This document shows, piece after piece, positions 8,844-17,765 of a stretch of 64,000 nucleotides of DNA. The position numbers and the translations under genes are program-made. The DNA comes from an uncultured Methanoregula sp. Lineage in GTDB: Archaea; Halobacteriota; Methanomicrobia; Methanomicrobiales; Methanospirillaceae. Within the stretch, counting starts at the first letter, position 1. Each line of letters starts with the position of its first letter. The notes under the pieces are model-generated. The model was not told the DNA's origin. It made no database searches and saw nothing but the letters and a program-made list of their open reading frames with translations. The stretch is taken from assembly GCF_963677065.1 (NCBI RefSeq), contig NZ_OY781872.1, positions 2,661,419 through 2,725,418 on the forward strand, written 5' to 3'.

Positions 8844-9553
8844 TCCGGGTGCCGTTCCATTTCCGCGAAACATTTGCAACGATCCTTGCAGACGATCCGG
8901 CTCATGTTGCGGCAGCGAAAGCCGGTATCCTTGCAGCCCGTCAGGATCTGGAGGCATATATCGCCCGCGACCCTTTTTTTGCATCAACGTTCGATCCGTA
9001 CGAACCGGGTTCGGATATCCTGATCGTCCGGAGAATGGCAGAGGCTGCAAGGAAGGCCGGTGTCGGCCCGATGGCAGCAGTAGCCGGGGCCGTTGCATGG
9101 GCCGGTGTCGAGGCCATGCAGGATGCAGGGGCTCTTTTCGGCGTGATCGATAACGGGGGGGATATCGCCCTTGTCTCGGATCGCCCGGTCCGGGTCGGCG
9201 TACATGCCGGGGCATCTCCGCTCTCCAATCATATCGCATTCGTCGTCCCCCCAACTGAAGGAATTTTGGGCATCTGCACATCCTCGGCAACGGTCGGGCC
9301 TTCAATCTCGTTCGGGATGGCCGATGCCGTGACCATATTTGCGCAGGATGTTGCTCTTGCCGATGCCTGGGCAACGGCAGTCTGCAACCAGCTCCGGCCG
9401 GAGGATCATTCGGTTCTTGAATCCATAAATACCGGGGAGGTGAACGGGGTGTTTGCCATTATGGGCGAACAGGTTGTCCGCTGGGGGAACCTGCCGCCGC
9501 TGTACAACGCGAAGGTGGATGAGCAGCTGATAAGCGCCGGAGACCGGATCTGA
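8840..9553 (+). CDS. UPF0280/COG2122 sulfur-metabolism protein
   Basis: This protein of 237 residues belongs to UPF0280 (COG2122), related in fold to ApbE-like flavin transferases. The M. acetivorans member MA1715 has been linked by genetics to cysteine/homocysteine sulfur assimilation. Here the gene overlaps the NIL-ferredoxin stop in an ATGA, making a three-gene operon that unites all three factors. Family stretches include AAVAGAVAWAGVEAM, GVIDNGGDIAL and TSSATVGPSISFGMADA. The single-operon context is good support for a shared pathway. Confidence 0.9.
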   Translation: MIRVPFHFRETFATILADDPAHVAAAKAGILAARQDLEAYIARDPFFASTFDPYEPGSDILIVRRMAEAARKAGVGPMAAVAGAVAWAGVEAMQDAGALFGVIDNGGDIALVSDRPVRVGVHAGASPLSNHIAFVVPPTEGILGICTSSATVGPSISFGMADAVTIFAQDVALADAWATAVCNQLRPEDHSVLESINTGEVNGVFAIMGEQVVRWGNLPPLYNAKVDEQLISAGDRI

Positions 9554-9625
9554 TCGGGTTGTTGTCAGGACCCGGTAACAAACTATATCTTCTGTTTTTT
9601 CATATTCCTGCTTGGCAGGTGAAGA

Positions 9626-10093
9626 ATGGCAGAAAACCCGGAGGGAAAAAATATCCAGCTCCTTTCAGAGAAGGAAGCAGGCAGTACTGCACAGCGGGAC
9701 CTGACGGTAACAGCACCCGTTGAAGCAGACGATCGCACATGGGAGCAGATTGTTGAAAAAACAAAAACCCCCGTTGCGGTTATGTTTTATTCACCCTCCT
9801 GTTCGTTCTGCCACCAGATGGATCCGTATTTTACGAAATATGCCGCTGAATACAGCGACTCGGTTCTCTTCGTCCGGCTCAATATCCTGTCAAGCTCATG
9901 GACGAGCGAGCGGTACGGTGTCCGAAGCACCCCTACATTCAAGTTCTTCTGTGACGGAAAACCGGTCCAGGAGATAGTCGGGGCGGTGTACCCGGCCCTT
10001 TTGAAAAAAATGATCGATGACGTGCTGCTTCACGGAAAGGAATGTGCAAAGAATTCAACCAGGATAGATTACGAGATAACCGGGTACGGGTAA
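9626..10093 (+). CDS. Thioredoxin-fold protein
   Basis: This 155-residue protein has a thioredoxin fold at about residues 35-140. The active site is SPSCSFCHQMDPYF, a CxxC pair in a CSFC context instead of the classical WCGPC. The cis-Pro region is seen in GVRSTPTFKFFCDGKPV. There is no signal peptide, so it should be a cytoplasmic disulfide reductase or a thiol carrier. The ATG has GGTGA at 9618-9622 upstream. Its place just after the sulfur operon is suggestive, but 72 bases separate them and a TATA-like box near 9582 points to its own promoter. Confidence 0.85.
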   Translation: MAENPEGKNIQLLSEKEAGSTAQRDLTVTAPVEADDRTWEQIVEKTKTPVAVMFYSPSCSFCHQMDPYFTKYAAEYSDSVLFVRLNILSSSWTSERYGVRSTPTFKFFCDGKPVQEIVGAVYPALLKKMIDDVLLHGKECAKNSTRIDYEITGYG

Positions 10094-10123
10094 ACGGCGT
10101 TTCGCGCAGGAACAAGTAACCAT

Positions 10124-11341
10124 TCAATCCATCGGACGGCTGCACCCGGAAGTTACTGCTGCTTCGGCCACTGCCTTTGCAACCGCTTTTGTCACGCCCT
10201 TATCCAGAATATCGGGCATGATGCATTCCCGCGTGGGTTTTTTCACGTAATCGGCAATCGCATGGGCAGCGGCGATCTTCATCTCATCGGAAATTTTGGT
10301 TGCCCGGGCATCCAGGGCCCCGCGGAATATTCCCGGGAAACCGAGCACATTGTTGATCTGGTTGGGAAAATCGCTGCGGCCGGTCCCGACCACCGCTGCT
10401 CCTGCGTTCTTCGCTGCATCCGGCCAGATCTCCGGAACCGGGTTTGCCATGGCAAAGACGATCGCATCCCGGTTCATTGACCGTACCATCTCTTCCGTGA
10501 TTACTCCCGGTGAAGAGACACCGATAACTACATCGGCACCGTTCAATGCGTCTGCAAGGGATCCAGAAAGTGCAGGCTTGTTCGTCTCTTCGGCAATGAT
10601 GAACTTGTATTTGTTCCGGTAAAGTCCCTCCCGCCCCCGGAATATCGTTCCCTGCGTATCGCAGACAACGATCTCGTTGACCATGGTACAGACATTAGGA
10701 TCGTACCCGATGCATTTGAGGAGCCGGGTTATAGCAAACCCGGCAGCCCCGGCACCGCAGATTACGATATTGAGATCCGTGAACTTTTTCCGGGTAACCC
10801 TGCAGGCATTGAGAAGGGCTCCGAGAACAACGACCGCGGTGCCGTGCTGGTCGTCATGCATGACCGGTATACCCAGATCCTGCAGCGCGTCCTCGACTTC
10901 GAAACATTTCGGTGCAGCAATATCCTCAAGATTGATCCCGCCAAAGACCGGCGCGATATTCTTGACCTGGTCAACGAAATCCGATTCAAACTTTTCAAAA
11001 CAGATGGGAAATGCATCGATGCCGGCAAACTCCTTGAAGAGAATGGCCTTTCCCTCCATAACCGGGATTGCCGCATGCCCCCCGATATTCCCCAGACCGA
11101 GGACCGCAGAGCCATCGGTTACAATTGCAATGGTATTGGCTTTGAGCGTATACTTGTAAGCAAGATTCTTGTTCTTTGAAATTTTCCGGCAGACTTCTGC
11201 AACACCCGGCGTATATGCAAGGGAGAGATCGTGCCGGTTCCTCAAGGGAACTTTTGACCGGATCTCCAGTTTTCCCTGATGATGTGCATGCAGGGCAAGA
11301 GATTCCTGGTAGATATCATCGCTTCCCGGTGAAAACGCCAT
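10124..11341 (-). CDS. Malic enzyme (malate dehydrogenase, decarboxylating)
   Basis: This enzyme converts malate to pyruvate and CO2 with reduction of NAD(P). At 405 residues it has the length of the short prokaryotic form without a phosphotransacetylase domain. Motifs seen are SLAYTPGVAEVC with the catalytic Tyr, TDGSAVLGLGNIGGHA, the metal-binding HDDQHGT and a Rossmann stretch VICGAGAAGFAITRLL. It is convergent with the thioredoxin gene, with 30 bases between the stops. In a methanogen it probably works in anaplerotic carbon flow. The cofactor preference cannot be read reliably. Confidence 0.93.
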   Translation of the reverse strand: MAFSPGSDDIYQESLALHAHHQGKLEIRSKVPLRNRHDLSLAYTPGVAEVCRKISKNKNLAYKYTLKANTIAIVTDGSAVLGLGNIGGHAAIPVMEGKAILFKEFAGIDAFPICFEKFESDFVDQVKNIAPVFGGINLEDIAAPKCFEVEDALQDLGIPVMHDDQHGTAVVVLGALLNACRVTRKKFTDLNIVICGAGAAGFAITRLLKCIGYDPNVCTMVNEIVVCDTQGTIFRGREGLYRNKYKFIIAEETNKPALSGSLADALNGADVVIGVSSPGVITEEMVRSMNRDAIVFAMANPVPEIWPDAAKNAGAAVVGTGRSDFPNQINNVLGFPGIFRGALDARATKISDEMKIAAAHAIADYVKKPTRECIMPDILDKGVTKAVAKAVAEAAVTSGCSRPMD

Positions 11342-11392
11342 TGAAGGATCTCCTCATACGTGAGAGCGACGGGACAGGCAATTAAGTTAGTG

Positions 11393-11484
11393 GTCGGACA
11401 GATAAGTTCCGACTGAACATTTTCACGGGGCCCAAAAAGTTACATTTTAATACACCAATGAACAAAAATATACATCAAGGTATA
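11393..11484. promoter_or_regulatory. Inverted repeats in the malic enzyme / ECF transporter divergent region
   Basis: Two short dyads lie between these divergent genes. GTCGGA (11393-11398) pairs with TCCGAC (11408-11413), about 52 bases before the malic enzyme start. TATAC (11469-11473) pairs with GTATA (11480-11484), downstream of a TATA-like CATTTTAATAC at 11444-11454. They could be regulator sites, the second one for the transporter. No binding protein can be named. Confidence 0.3.
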
Positions 11485-11549
11485 CTAAATGGACATAACC
11501 GGTCCATTCAGAGGAAAAATACCCGTTTCCCAGAAATTGCGTGATTACC

Positions 11550-12077
11550 ATGAAGTCAAAAGATATTGCCATTGTCGGAATCCTGCTCGCCATCGGTGCC
11601 ATCCTCCGGTACTTCCTTGCGATGCTTCACACGCCCTTAACACCGAACATGATCATCGCATTCTACTGTCTTGCGATCATCCTGATCCGGCCAAAGCTTC
11701 TCGAAGCCCTCGGGATCGGCCTGGTGGCCGGAGTATTATCCATGCTGATATCGAGTTCGATGTTTCCACCGGCAAACGTCATCAGCGAACCGGTGGGCGC
11801 CCTGGTCTGTTTCGGACTCTATGCGGTGCTCCGCGAACGGACCCGGTTCGCCCCGAGTGCCACCACCTTTGTTGCAACACTTGCAAGCGGATTTACGTTT
11901 GCCGCACTCGCGATCATTGCCATCGGCGCCACCTATCTGGCCAAGTACAACGGCGACCTGATGGCATTCGTTGTGGTCTTTGTCCCGATCGTTGTCATAA
12001 CGGCAGTTTTTAATGCAATCGTTGTCCAGTTCCTCTACATCCCTTCCAGCAGGGTGCTTCTTAGAGGACAGGAATGA
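11550..12077 (+). CDS. ECF transporter substrate-binding (S) component
   Basis: This 175-residue integral membrane protein has about five to six hydrophobic helices and no ABC domain, as expected for the S subunit of an energy-coupling factor importer, which binds the vitamin or other small substrate. The ATP-binding and T subunits follow directly with overlapping or abutting reading frames, which fixes the role. The substrate cannot be read from sequence; the protein looks similar to tryptophan-type S components, but that is a weak impression. I prefer the ATG at 11550 with GTGAT at 11541-11545 over the in-frame GTG at 11541. Confidence 0.82.
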   Translation: MKSKDIAIVGILLAIGAILRYFLAMLHTPLTPNMIIAFYCLAIILIRPKLLEALGIGLVAGVLSMLISSSMFPPANVISEPVGALVCFGLYAVLRERTRFAPSATTFVATLASGFTFAALAIIAIGATYLAKYNGDLMAFVVVFVPIVVITAVFNAIVVQFLYIPSSRVLLRGQE

Positions 12078-13504
12078 TCGAGCTTACCAACGTCAGTTAC
12101 ACTTATCCACACGCGGTTCAGCCTGCCCTGAACCGAATCACTCTTTCTCTTGAAAAAGGCCGGTGCATCATGGTTACCGGACCTTCCGGGGCCGGAAAGA
12201 CTTCGCTCTGTCTTGCAGCATCAGGGATCCTGCATCACGAGTACGGCGGGAAGAAAGAGGGGACCGTGATCGTTGACAAAAAGAATGTAGCAGAATACAG
12301 CACCCTTTCGGAGCTTGCGCAGAATGTCGGGGTTGTCTTTGACGATCCCGAAGCCCAGATGATCTTCACGACCGTTGAGGAGGAGATCCTGTCGGCTCTT
12401 GAGCACCGGGGCCTTTCTGCAAACATCATCGAGGAGCGCCTGGCCGAGATCATCAGGACAACGTACCTGGAAAATCTCAAAGACCGATCCCCCCATAACC
12501 TCTCCGGGGGCCAGAAGCAGCGCGTTGCTCTTGCAGCCACCCTGGCCCTTGGCAACGAGATCCTCATCCTTGACGAGCCAACTTCGGAACTGGACGAGCA
12601 TGCAACCCGGCGGATTGCCGATATCCTGGCCGGGCTCAAGCGCCAGGGAAAGACCATCCTTCTCATTGAGCACAAGTTCCACCATTTCCAGGACATGGTT
12701 GATACGCTGGTCATCCTGGAGAACGGGACCATCACGGCAGCAGGTACTCCCGGGCTGGTCCTGAAAGACGATCGGATCCGGGGCATGGTCTCCATGGATT
12801 TCTCCACGATCCGCAAGGTCAAATCATTGGCAAAAGAGAGCGAGTCTATCATCTCGGTACAGGATCTCACATTCTCGTACGGGGATGTTCTGGCCCTGAA
12901 GGGAATCAACCTGACTATCCGCAGGGGCGAATTCATCGCGATTGTGGGGGAGAACGGATCGGGAAAGACAACCCTGGTCAAACATTTCAACCGGCTCCTG
13001 TCCCCGACCAGCGGCAACGTGATCGTGAATGGGAAGAATACGAAGGACTGCACCATCGCGACCCTTGCCCGGGATGTCGGCCTGGTCTTCCAGAACCCGG
13101 ATCATATGTTCTTTGCCGATACCGTCCGGGAAGAGATCGCCTATGGTGTGAAAAACCTGAACATCGGGAACCAGGCTGCGGTCATCGATTCGGCGATCAA
13201 TGATGCCGGGCTGTCAGGATCCTCAGCACTCTATCCACGATGGCTCTCGCGGGGAGAACGGCAGCGGCTTGCCATTGCCTGTGTTGTTGCCATGCAGCCC
13301 GGCGTCATCGTTCTGGATGAACCCACAACCGGTCTGGACGGCTATGAGTCCCGTCTTGTCATAGACATGCTCAAGACCCTCCAGGAAAAAGGCCACACCA
13401 TCATCATCATAACGCACAATAAAGAGATCGCAGAACATTGCGCAGACAGGGTCATCCTGATGGAGAACGGACGTATCGTTTCCGATACCGCGGGGGGTGC
13501 CTGA
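12074..13504 (+). CDS. ECF transporter ATPase, two fused ABC domains (A1-A2)
   Basis: This protein of 476 residues powers the ECF importer. It fuses two ABC domains that are separate genes in many organisms. The first has Walker A GPSGAGKTSL (about residue 35), signature LSGGQKQRVA and Walker B LILDEPTSELD. The second has Walker A GENGSGKTTL (about residue 292), a variant signature LSRGERQRLA and Walker B IVLDEPTTGLDG. The start overlaps the S-component stop by four bases, and the T component begins directly after its stop. Confidence 0.95.
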   Translation: MIELTNVSYTYPHAVQPALNRITLSLEKGRCIMVTGPSGAGKTSLCLAASGILHHEYGGKKEGTVIVDKKNVAEYSTLSELAQNVGVVFDDPEAQMIFTTVEEEILSALEHRGLSANIIEERLAEIIRTTYLENLKDRSPHNLSGGQKQRVALAATLALGNEILILDEPTSELDEHATRRIADILAGLKRQGKTILLIEHKFHHFQDMVDTLVILENGTITAAGTPGLVLKDDRIRGMVSMDFSTIRKVKSLAKESESIISVQDLTFSYGDVLALKGINLTIRRGEFIAIVGENGSGKTTLVKHFNRLLSPTSGNVIVNGKNTKDCTIATLARDVGLVFQNPDHMFFADTVREEIAYGVKNLNIGNQAAVIDSAINDAGLSGSSALYPRWLSRGERQRLAIACVVAMQPGVIVLDEPTTGLDGYESRLVIDMLKTLQEKGHTIIIITHNKEIAEHCADRVILMENGRIVSDTAGGA

Positions 13505-14299
13505 ATGGCTGAGATCCTCCAGTACGTGCACAAGGACGCATTTTTGCACCGGCTCCACCCGTATACCAAGATCTTCTTCATCATCATCGTCTCCCTCATG
13601 GCCATCATCGCCACCGACATCCCGTTCCTCATCCTCATGGTGATAGCCATGCTCGCGTTTGCGGCATACGGGGAGCTCCTGAAAGAGTCGCTCCAGCAGC
13701 TCAAACTGATCCTGCTGATGAGCGTGATCTTCATCCTCATAACGGTCATCACGATGCCAAACGGTGAGACACTCGCGTACATCATCCCGCAGGGTGTGCC
13801 AATCATCGGGGGGTCAGTTCCCATCACAACGGGCGGGCTCATGATCGGGGTTGTCCTCACGCTCCGCTTCATGATCCTGATCTTCGCCTTCCAGCTCTTC
13901 CTTATCTCAACGCAGCCCCGGGACATCGTCCATGCAATGGAGAGGATACACCTCCCCATTGACTATATCCTGATGTTCATCATTGCACTCCGGTTTATCC
14001 CGACCCTCCAGATCGAGGGGCAGCGGATTCACGAGGCCCAGCTTGCCCGGGGATTCAACCCGGGCGCCGGGTTTCTCGGGAAGATCCGGAGCGTTGCCCC
14101 GATTGTCATCCCCCTGGTCTCCAATGCGCTCCTCCGGTCAAATGTGCTCGGCCTCACGATCGATATGAGGGGATACCGGACCGGCAAGCGGACGCATGTC
14201 CGCGAACGGGTATTTCTCCGGGGGGATTATGCAGTGTTGGGGGTACTCATTGTTGCCAGCGGAGGATTTGTCATCCTCTTCCTGGCCCGGATGGTATGA
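13505..14299 (+). CDS. ECF transporter transmembrane (T) component
   Basis: This 264-residue membrane protein is the EcfT (CbiQ-like) subunit that joins the ATPases to the S component. It has several hydrophobic helices. The coupling motifs with Ala-Arg-Gly are visible as EAQLARGFNPG (about residue 178) and MRGYRTGKRTH (about residue 220). The ATG abuts the ATPase stop codon, so the three genes form one operon. A T-run at 14322-14326 just downstream could end the transcript. Confidence 0.93.
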   Translation: MAEILQYVHKDAFLHRLHPYTKIFFIIIVSLMAIIATDIPFLILMVIAMLAFAAYGELLKESLQQLKLILLMSVIFILITVITMPNGETLAYIIPQGVPIIGGSVPITTGGLMIGVVLTLRFMILIFAFQLFLISTQPRDIVHAMERIHLPIDYILMFIIALRFIPTLQIEGQRIHEAQLARGFNPGAGFLGKIRSVAPIVIPLVSNALLRSNVLGLTIDMRGYRTGKRTHVRERVFLRGDYAVLGVLIVASGGFVILFLARMV

Positions 14300-14510
14300 A
14301 CGACTGTCAATCCCCATCCTCTTTTTATTAATTTACAAAACGGTTCCCGAGGAATTGACCGGGTCCTGCCGGATAAGGATGGATCCATTTTTTTAGGGTT
14401 TGAGCAGGATCTGGTGCAAGGTTCCCGGAGAACACCTCATCGGAGATTTATAAAGGAACCATATATACGTGAAATATGGACCGGGTGAACCAGAAACATG
14501 AAAAGAAAAG

Positions 14511-14582
14511 CGCCCCGGCCGGGACTTGAACCCGGGTCAAAAGCTCCGCAGGCTTCTAGGATGTCCACTACCCCACCGGGAC
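14511..14582 (-). tRNA. tRNA-Arg (anticodon GCG)
   Basis: Read on the minus strand, the 72 bases fold as a full cloverleaf. The acceptor arms GTCCCGG and CCGGGGC pair with one G-U, the discriminator is G, and the D arm includes GGGTAGTGG. The anticodon stem GAAGC/GCTTT closes the loop CTGCGGA with anticodon GCG, which reads CGC and CGU (Arg). The T arm is CCGGG-TTCAAGT-CCCGG. CCA is not encoded. A box-A-like TATTTATG lies about 40 bases upstream, near 14622-14629. Confidence 0.93.
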
Positions 14583-14648
14583 GCGGGATGACTGCCTGCC
14601 TTATTTACAACGTTCTCATCGCATAAATACCTCACCGCAAAACAGCCC

Positions 14649-15440
14649 CTACCAGGATTTCGAGGGAGCCTGGGTGGATGTAGTCGTGGGAACGGTTACG
14701 GCGGGGATAGTATTGGCTCCGAAACTCTGGGGATACATACATTCGGTCCCGGGGGAAACCGTATCATTCTCGAAATTTCCAACCGGTTTTACCCATATGG
14801 TGATGACACCGGCGAGTTTATATCCGCCAATCTCGATGAGCAGATCATCCGGTTTCCAGACCTTGATGGTCTTTTTCATGTACTGTTCGTACCCTTTTCC
14901 AAAACCATCCTGGGTATAGATGGTACCGGTTGTCCGGTTCCGGACGGTTATTTCAAGATAGGCCATGGGATCTACATATTTGTAAGTTGCAGAATCGCTC
15001 TGGTCTGAATATTTTTTAATTACACCACGGGTTCCTGAAACATACGTTACATCGGTGAGACTGTAGTTGATATACATCGGGGGATTTTTTAAGTTGAATT
15101 GCTCTGCAATTTTTTTAATCTCCGTTGTAGTATCGAAATTGACGGTATAAATTCGACAGACCCGGTCCCGGGGATCCGGTGTGGGCTGGGTCAAAGGATA
15201 AGAATAGGAAGGAGGAATTGTGGTCCGCGTTGGAAACGGTGTTGCGGGAGTCAGGTAATTTCCCGTCTGGGGCGTTGACTGGATCACAGAGGGAGTATCA
15301 GCGGGGGTCTGGTACTGGGACGATCTTTCATCAATGATGGTAGAGACAGGAGTTTCTTTTGGCGGTGTAATGCATCCGGACAGCACACTAAATAAAAGGG
15401 TGATTATGAGTAATCCGGCATATGCATACCGACATTTCAT
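14649..15440 (-). CDS. Predicted lipoprotein of unknown function
   Basis: This 263-residue protein starts with a lipoprotein signal: a hydrophobic stretch followed by the lipobox LSGC at about residues 19-22, so it should be anchored on the outer face of the membrane. Residues 30-95 are a Pro/Thr/Ser-rich linker typical of archaeal surface proteins. The folded part (about 96-245) has no motif I recognise. It ends in another Thr/Ser-rich tail. It stands alone between the tRNA gene and a sparsely coding stretch. Confidence 0.75.
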   Translation of the reverse strand: MKCRYAYAGLLIITLLFSVLSGCITPPKETPVSTIIDERSSQYQTPADTPSVIQSTPQTGNYLTPATPFPTRTTIPPSYSYPLTQPTPDPRDRVCRIYTVNFDTTTEIKKIAEQFNLKNPPMYINYSLTDVTYVSGTRGVIKKYSDQSDSATYKYVDPMAYLEITVRNRTTGTIYTQDGFGKGYEQYMKKTIKVWKPDDLLIEIGGYKLAGVITIWVKPVGNFENDTVSPGTECMYPQSFGANTIPAVTVPTTTSTQAPSKSW

Positions 15441-15480
15441 TAGGGTATGTAAGACACATCAGGATATTAAATTGTTTTTC

Positions 15481-15720
15481 TTATGGCCGCGATTTCGCGC
15501 CAAACACTCTTTCAGCCTCGGATAGAAGAGCATCCCATAAATGCGGGCAGGAAATACCGGTTGGAAAAAATTCCAGAGATGAGAAAACCCAAAATTTTTC
15601 TGAAATTGAGAGAGATGCCGGACCGGTAAGGGAATGCACATGACAACCGCCCAGAAAATAGTAGGAAGAACGGATCGGATTGCTGATCATATTCCAGAAG
15701 GTAGAGATGATTCCTGTCAA
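15481..15720 (-). pseudogene. Possible remnant of a small protein gene
   Basis: In one minus-strand frame a protein-like stretch of 79 residues is open (with FLGGCHVHSLTG and HLWDALLSEAERVFGAK near the end). The open frame continues upstream to about 15771 without an obvious start codon. It could be a decayed gene or a small protein with a non-standard start. No family is recognised. The stretch 15441-16063 holds no other clear gene; AT-rich TATA-like boxes lie at about 15858-15868. Confidence 0.22.
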
Positions 15721-15941
15721 CGTTCCTGAGCCCCATGTGGGAGCGAGAGTACTGCCATCTCCACCAACTCATCCCGGATCGCCACCAGAGAACAGTCATT
15801 CTGGTTTATCTCAACCGCCCTATGCGCGGGCCAAGGGAAAATCCTGAAAAGACGGACATAGTATAAATATTTCTGGTATTTACGATACATACTAACAATA
15901 CATATTTTTAATATCTGCCTCCAACCTGTGATAATAAAAAA

Positions 15942-16022
15942 ATGAAAAATACTCCACGCCCGCGATCGTACCGTACCAGCCGGATGAGCAGGCAGGCGTA
16001 TAAAGTACCCAACCCAATGTAA
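15942..16022 (+). CDS. Candidate small basic protein (26 residues)
   Basis: A 26-codon frame begins with ATG at 15942 and is preceded by GTGAT at 15928-15932. It encodes a peptide rich in Arg and Lys (RPRSYRTSRMSRQAYK). Two AT-rich boxes upstream could be promoters. Chance cannot be excluded for a frame this short; it may simply be the leader of the next gene. Confidence 0.2.
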   Translation: MKNTPRPRSYRTSRMSRQAYKVPNPM

Positions 16023-16063
16023 ATGACGACAAATCAGGTTTAAATCAGAACGGGGTTCAACAG

Positions 16064-17359
16064 ATGATATCGTACAGTAGATTTTCCCTTATTTTATTGA
16101 TTATTTCCATGTGTCTGATCGCTCCAGCTATGGCAGGAACGAAATATACTGCCGGGAGTCCCGAACTTTCAGCATATATATCCGGGGCCAATGAATTCAC
16201 TCCCGGAAAAGATGTATCGCTCGCAATGGTTGTACAAAATACCGGGCTCAACGAATACAAGTTTATCAATTCGGGCATTGTTGACCGGGACGATCTTCCC
16301 AATACGGCAAAATTCCTTACGGTCTCACTCGCTGCCGGCGATGCACCGGTCATCATCAAATCGGATCCGCAGATGCTTGGCGATCTCAAGGGTGGAAATA
16401 ACGCAAATGCCATCTTTTCCATCAAGGTGAAACCGGATGCTGCAGCAGGAACATACGATCTTCCCGTATACCTGAACTACACATACCTGTACCAGGCAGA
16501 TCAGTATGGCGTTGACACGATACAGTACCGGTATAAAACCGCAAACGAGAACCTGACCCTGCCCATCAGGATAAAGCCGGATGTCTCCATCGATGTGCTC
16601 TCAGCAACCCCCGAACACGTCAATGTAGGTACTGAAGGGTACATCAATATGAAGATCAAGAATACCGGTTCAGAGAACGGTACAAAATCGATAGTCAAGA
16701 TCCTGCAGAGCGGAAACAGCCCGATTGTACCAACCGACAGCAGCGTATACATCGGAGATTTCCCCCCGGGAAGCATAGCGGACTGCCGGTACAAAGTATC
16801 CGTTACTTCCAATGCCGAGCGGCAGACGTACCCGGTGGATGTTGTCGTAGTGTACCAGAACAAAGAGGGGGATTTTGTCACGTCACGCATCGATACGATC
16901 GGTGTTCCGGTGGGGGGCAAAGTCGATTTCAAGATCATCTCAGCACCTCCCGAACTCAATCCCGGCAACAAGAAAACAATCACGGTTGAATTCCAGAATA
17001 CCGGGGACTCTACGGTGTACAGTGCCCAGGCCCGCATAAGTGCTGTCGACCCGTTCACCAGCAACGATGATGTGGCATATCTCGGGGATCTCAAGCCGGG
17101 ACAGTCAGCAAAAGCGTCCTATATCATCAGTGTCGACCGCAGCGCCACGATCAAGGAATACGGCATGGACTCGGAAGTCAGGTACAGGGATGCACTCGAC
17201 AACACTTACGTCTCCGATACCATGAAAGTCAAGATCGATGTGACAAGCCCGGCCGGCATCACATCGATACTGTCGAACCCGATCTACCTCTCGATCCTGG
17301 TCGCGGCGATCATCGGCATTGCCTACGCAATTTACCATTACCGGAAGAAACAGCAGTAA
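16064..17359 (+). CDS. S-layer-like secreted protein with C-terminal membrane anchor (COG1361)
   Basis: This 431-residue protein has a signal peptide (cut near AMA-GTKY, about residue 24) and one C-terminal membrane helix (about residues 404-424) followed by a basic tail. In between lie three or four immunoglobulin-like CARDB/COG1361 repeats, recognisable by recurring phrases such as VVQNTG, KIKNTGSENG and EFQNTGDS with PG-x-S turns. Proteins of this type are held on the cell surface of methanogens; a role in cell-envelope structure or in export is plausible but unproven. Confidence 0.82.
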   Translation: MISYSRFSLILLIISMCLIAPAMAGTKYTAGSPELSAYISGANEFTPGKDVSLAMVVQNTGLNEYKFINSGIVDRDDLPNTAKFLTVSLAAGDAPVIIKSDPQMLGDLKGGNNANAIFSIKVKPDAAAGTYDLPVYLNYTYLYQADQYGVDTIQYRYKTANENLTLPIRIKPDVSIDVLSATPEHVNVGTEGYINMKIKNTGSENGTKSIVKILQSGNSPIVPTDSSVYIGDFPPGSIADCRYKVSVTSNAERQTYPVDVVVVYQNKEGDFVTSRIDTIGVPVGGKVDFKIISAPPELNPGNKKTITVEFQNTGDSTVYSAQARISAVDPFTSNDDVAYLGDLKPGQSAKASYIISVDRSATIKEYGMDSEVRYRDALDNTYVSDTMKVKIDVTSPAGITSILSNPIYLSILVAAIIGIAYAIYHYRKKQQ

Positions 17360-17765
17360 TCCTGCAGACATTTTCTTAATTTTTTGTTTTTATTTTTCCC
17401 GCGTACGTTCCGTATTCACCGGTTCACCTGCGAAAGCGCATAAAAAAATTTAATGCAGCTGCACCCAACAGATTATGAAAATAATCCGGCGCTGAGCCGA
17501 TTCTCCTGCATTGTTTCAAAGGAATAGACGAGATTTTTACACCCTCGTGATGATCCGGTTGAGAGGCATTTCACCGGAATATGTATTCAGGACAGACAAA
17601 AATGGTACTCAACGGGACAACACAGGTCATGCTTCCGGTTTATGGAGCGTACAACAGAAACGGTGAACCGGTACCAGGACAAAATGCCATGACCGCCGGG
17701 AGTTCCCTCTGCATTTCCCCAGAAAAGCAAAGTGCCCGTGAATCTTTTCCGGAACGTGATGTCCT
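17360..17765. other. Intergenic stretch without a recognised gene
   Basis: About 400 bases between the S-layer-like gene and the a,c-diamide synthase. It opens with T-runs at 17377-17398 that can end transcription. An AT-rich TATAAAAAAATTTAA-like box is near 17440. A short frame at 17581-17769 overlaps the next start and shows no protein-like features. I see no RNA gene or riboswitch. Confidence 0.4.
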
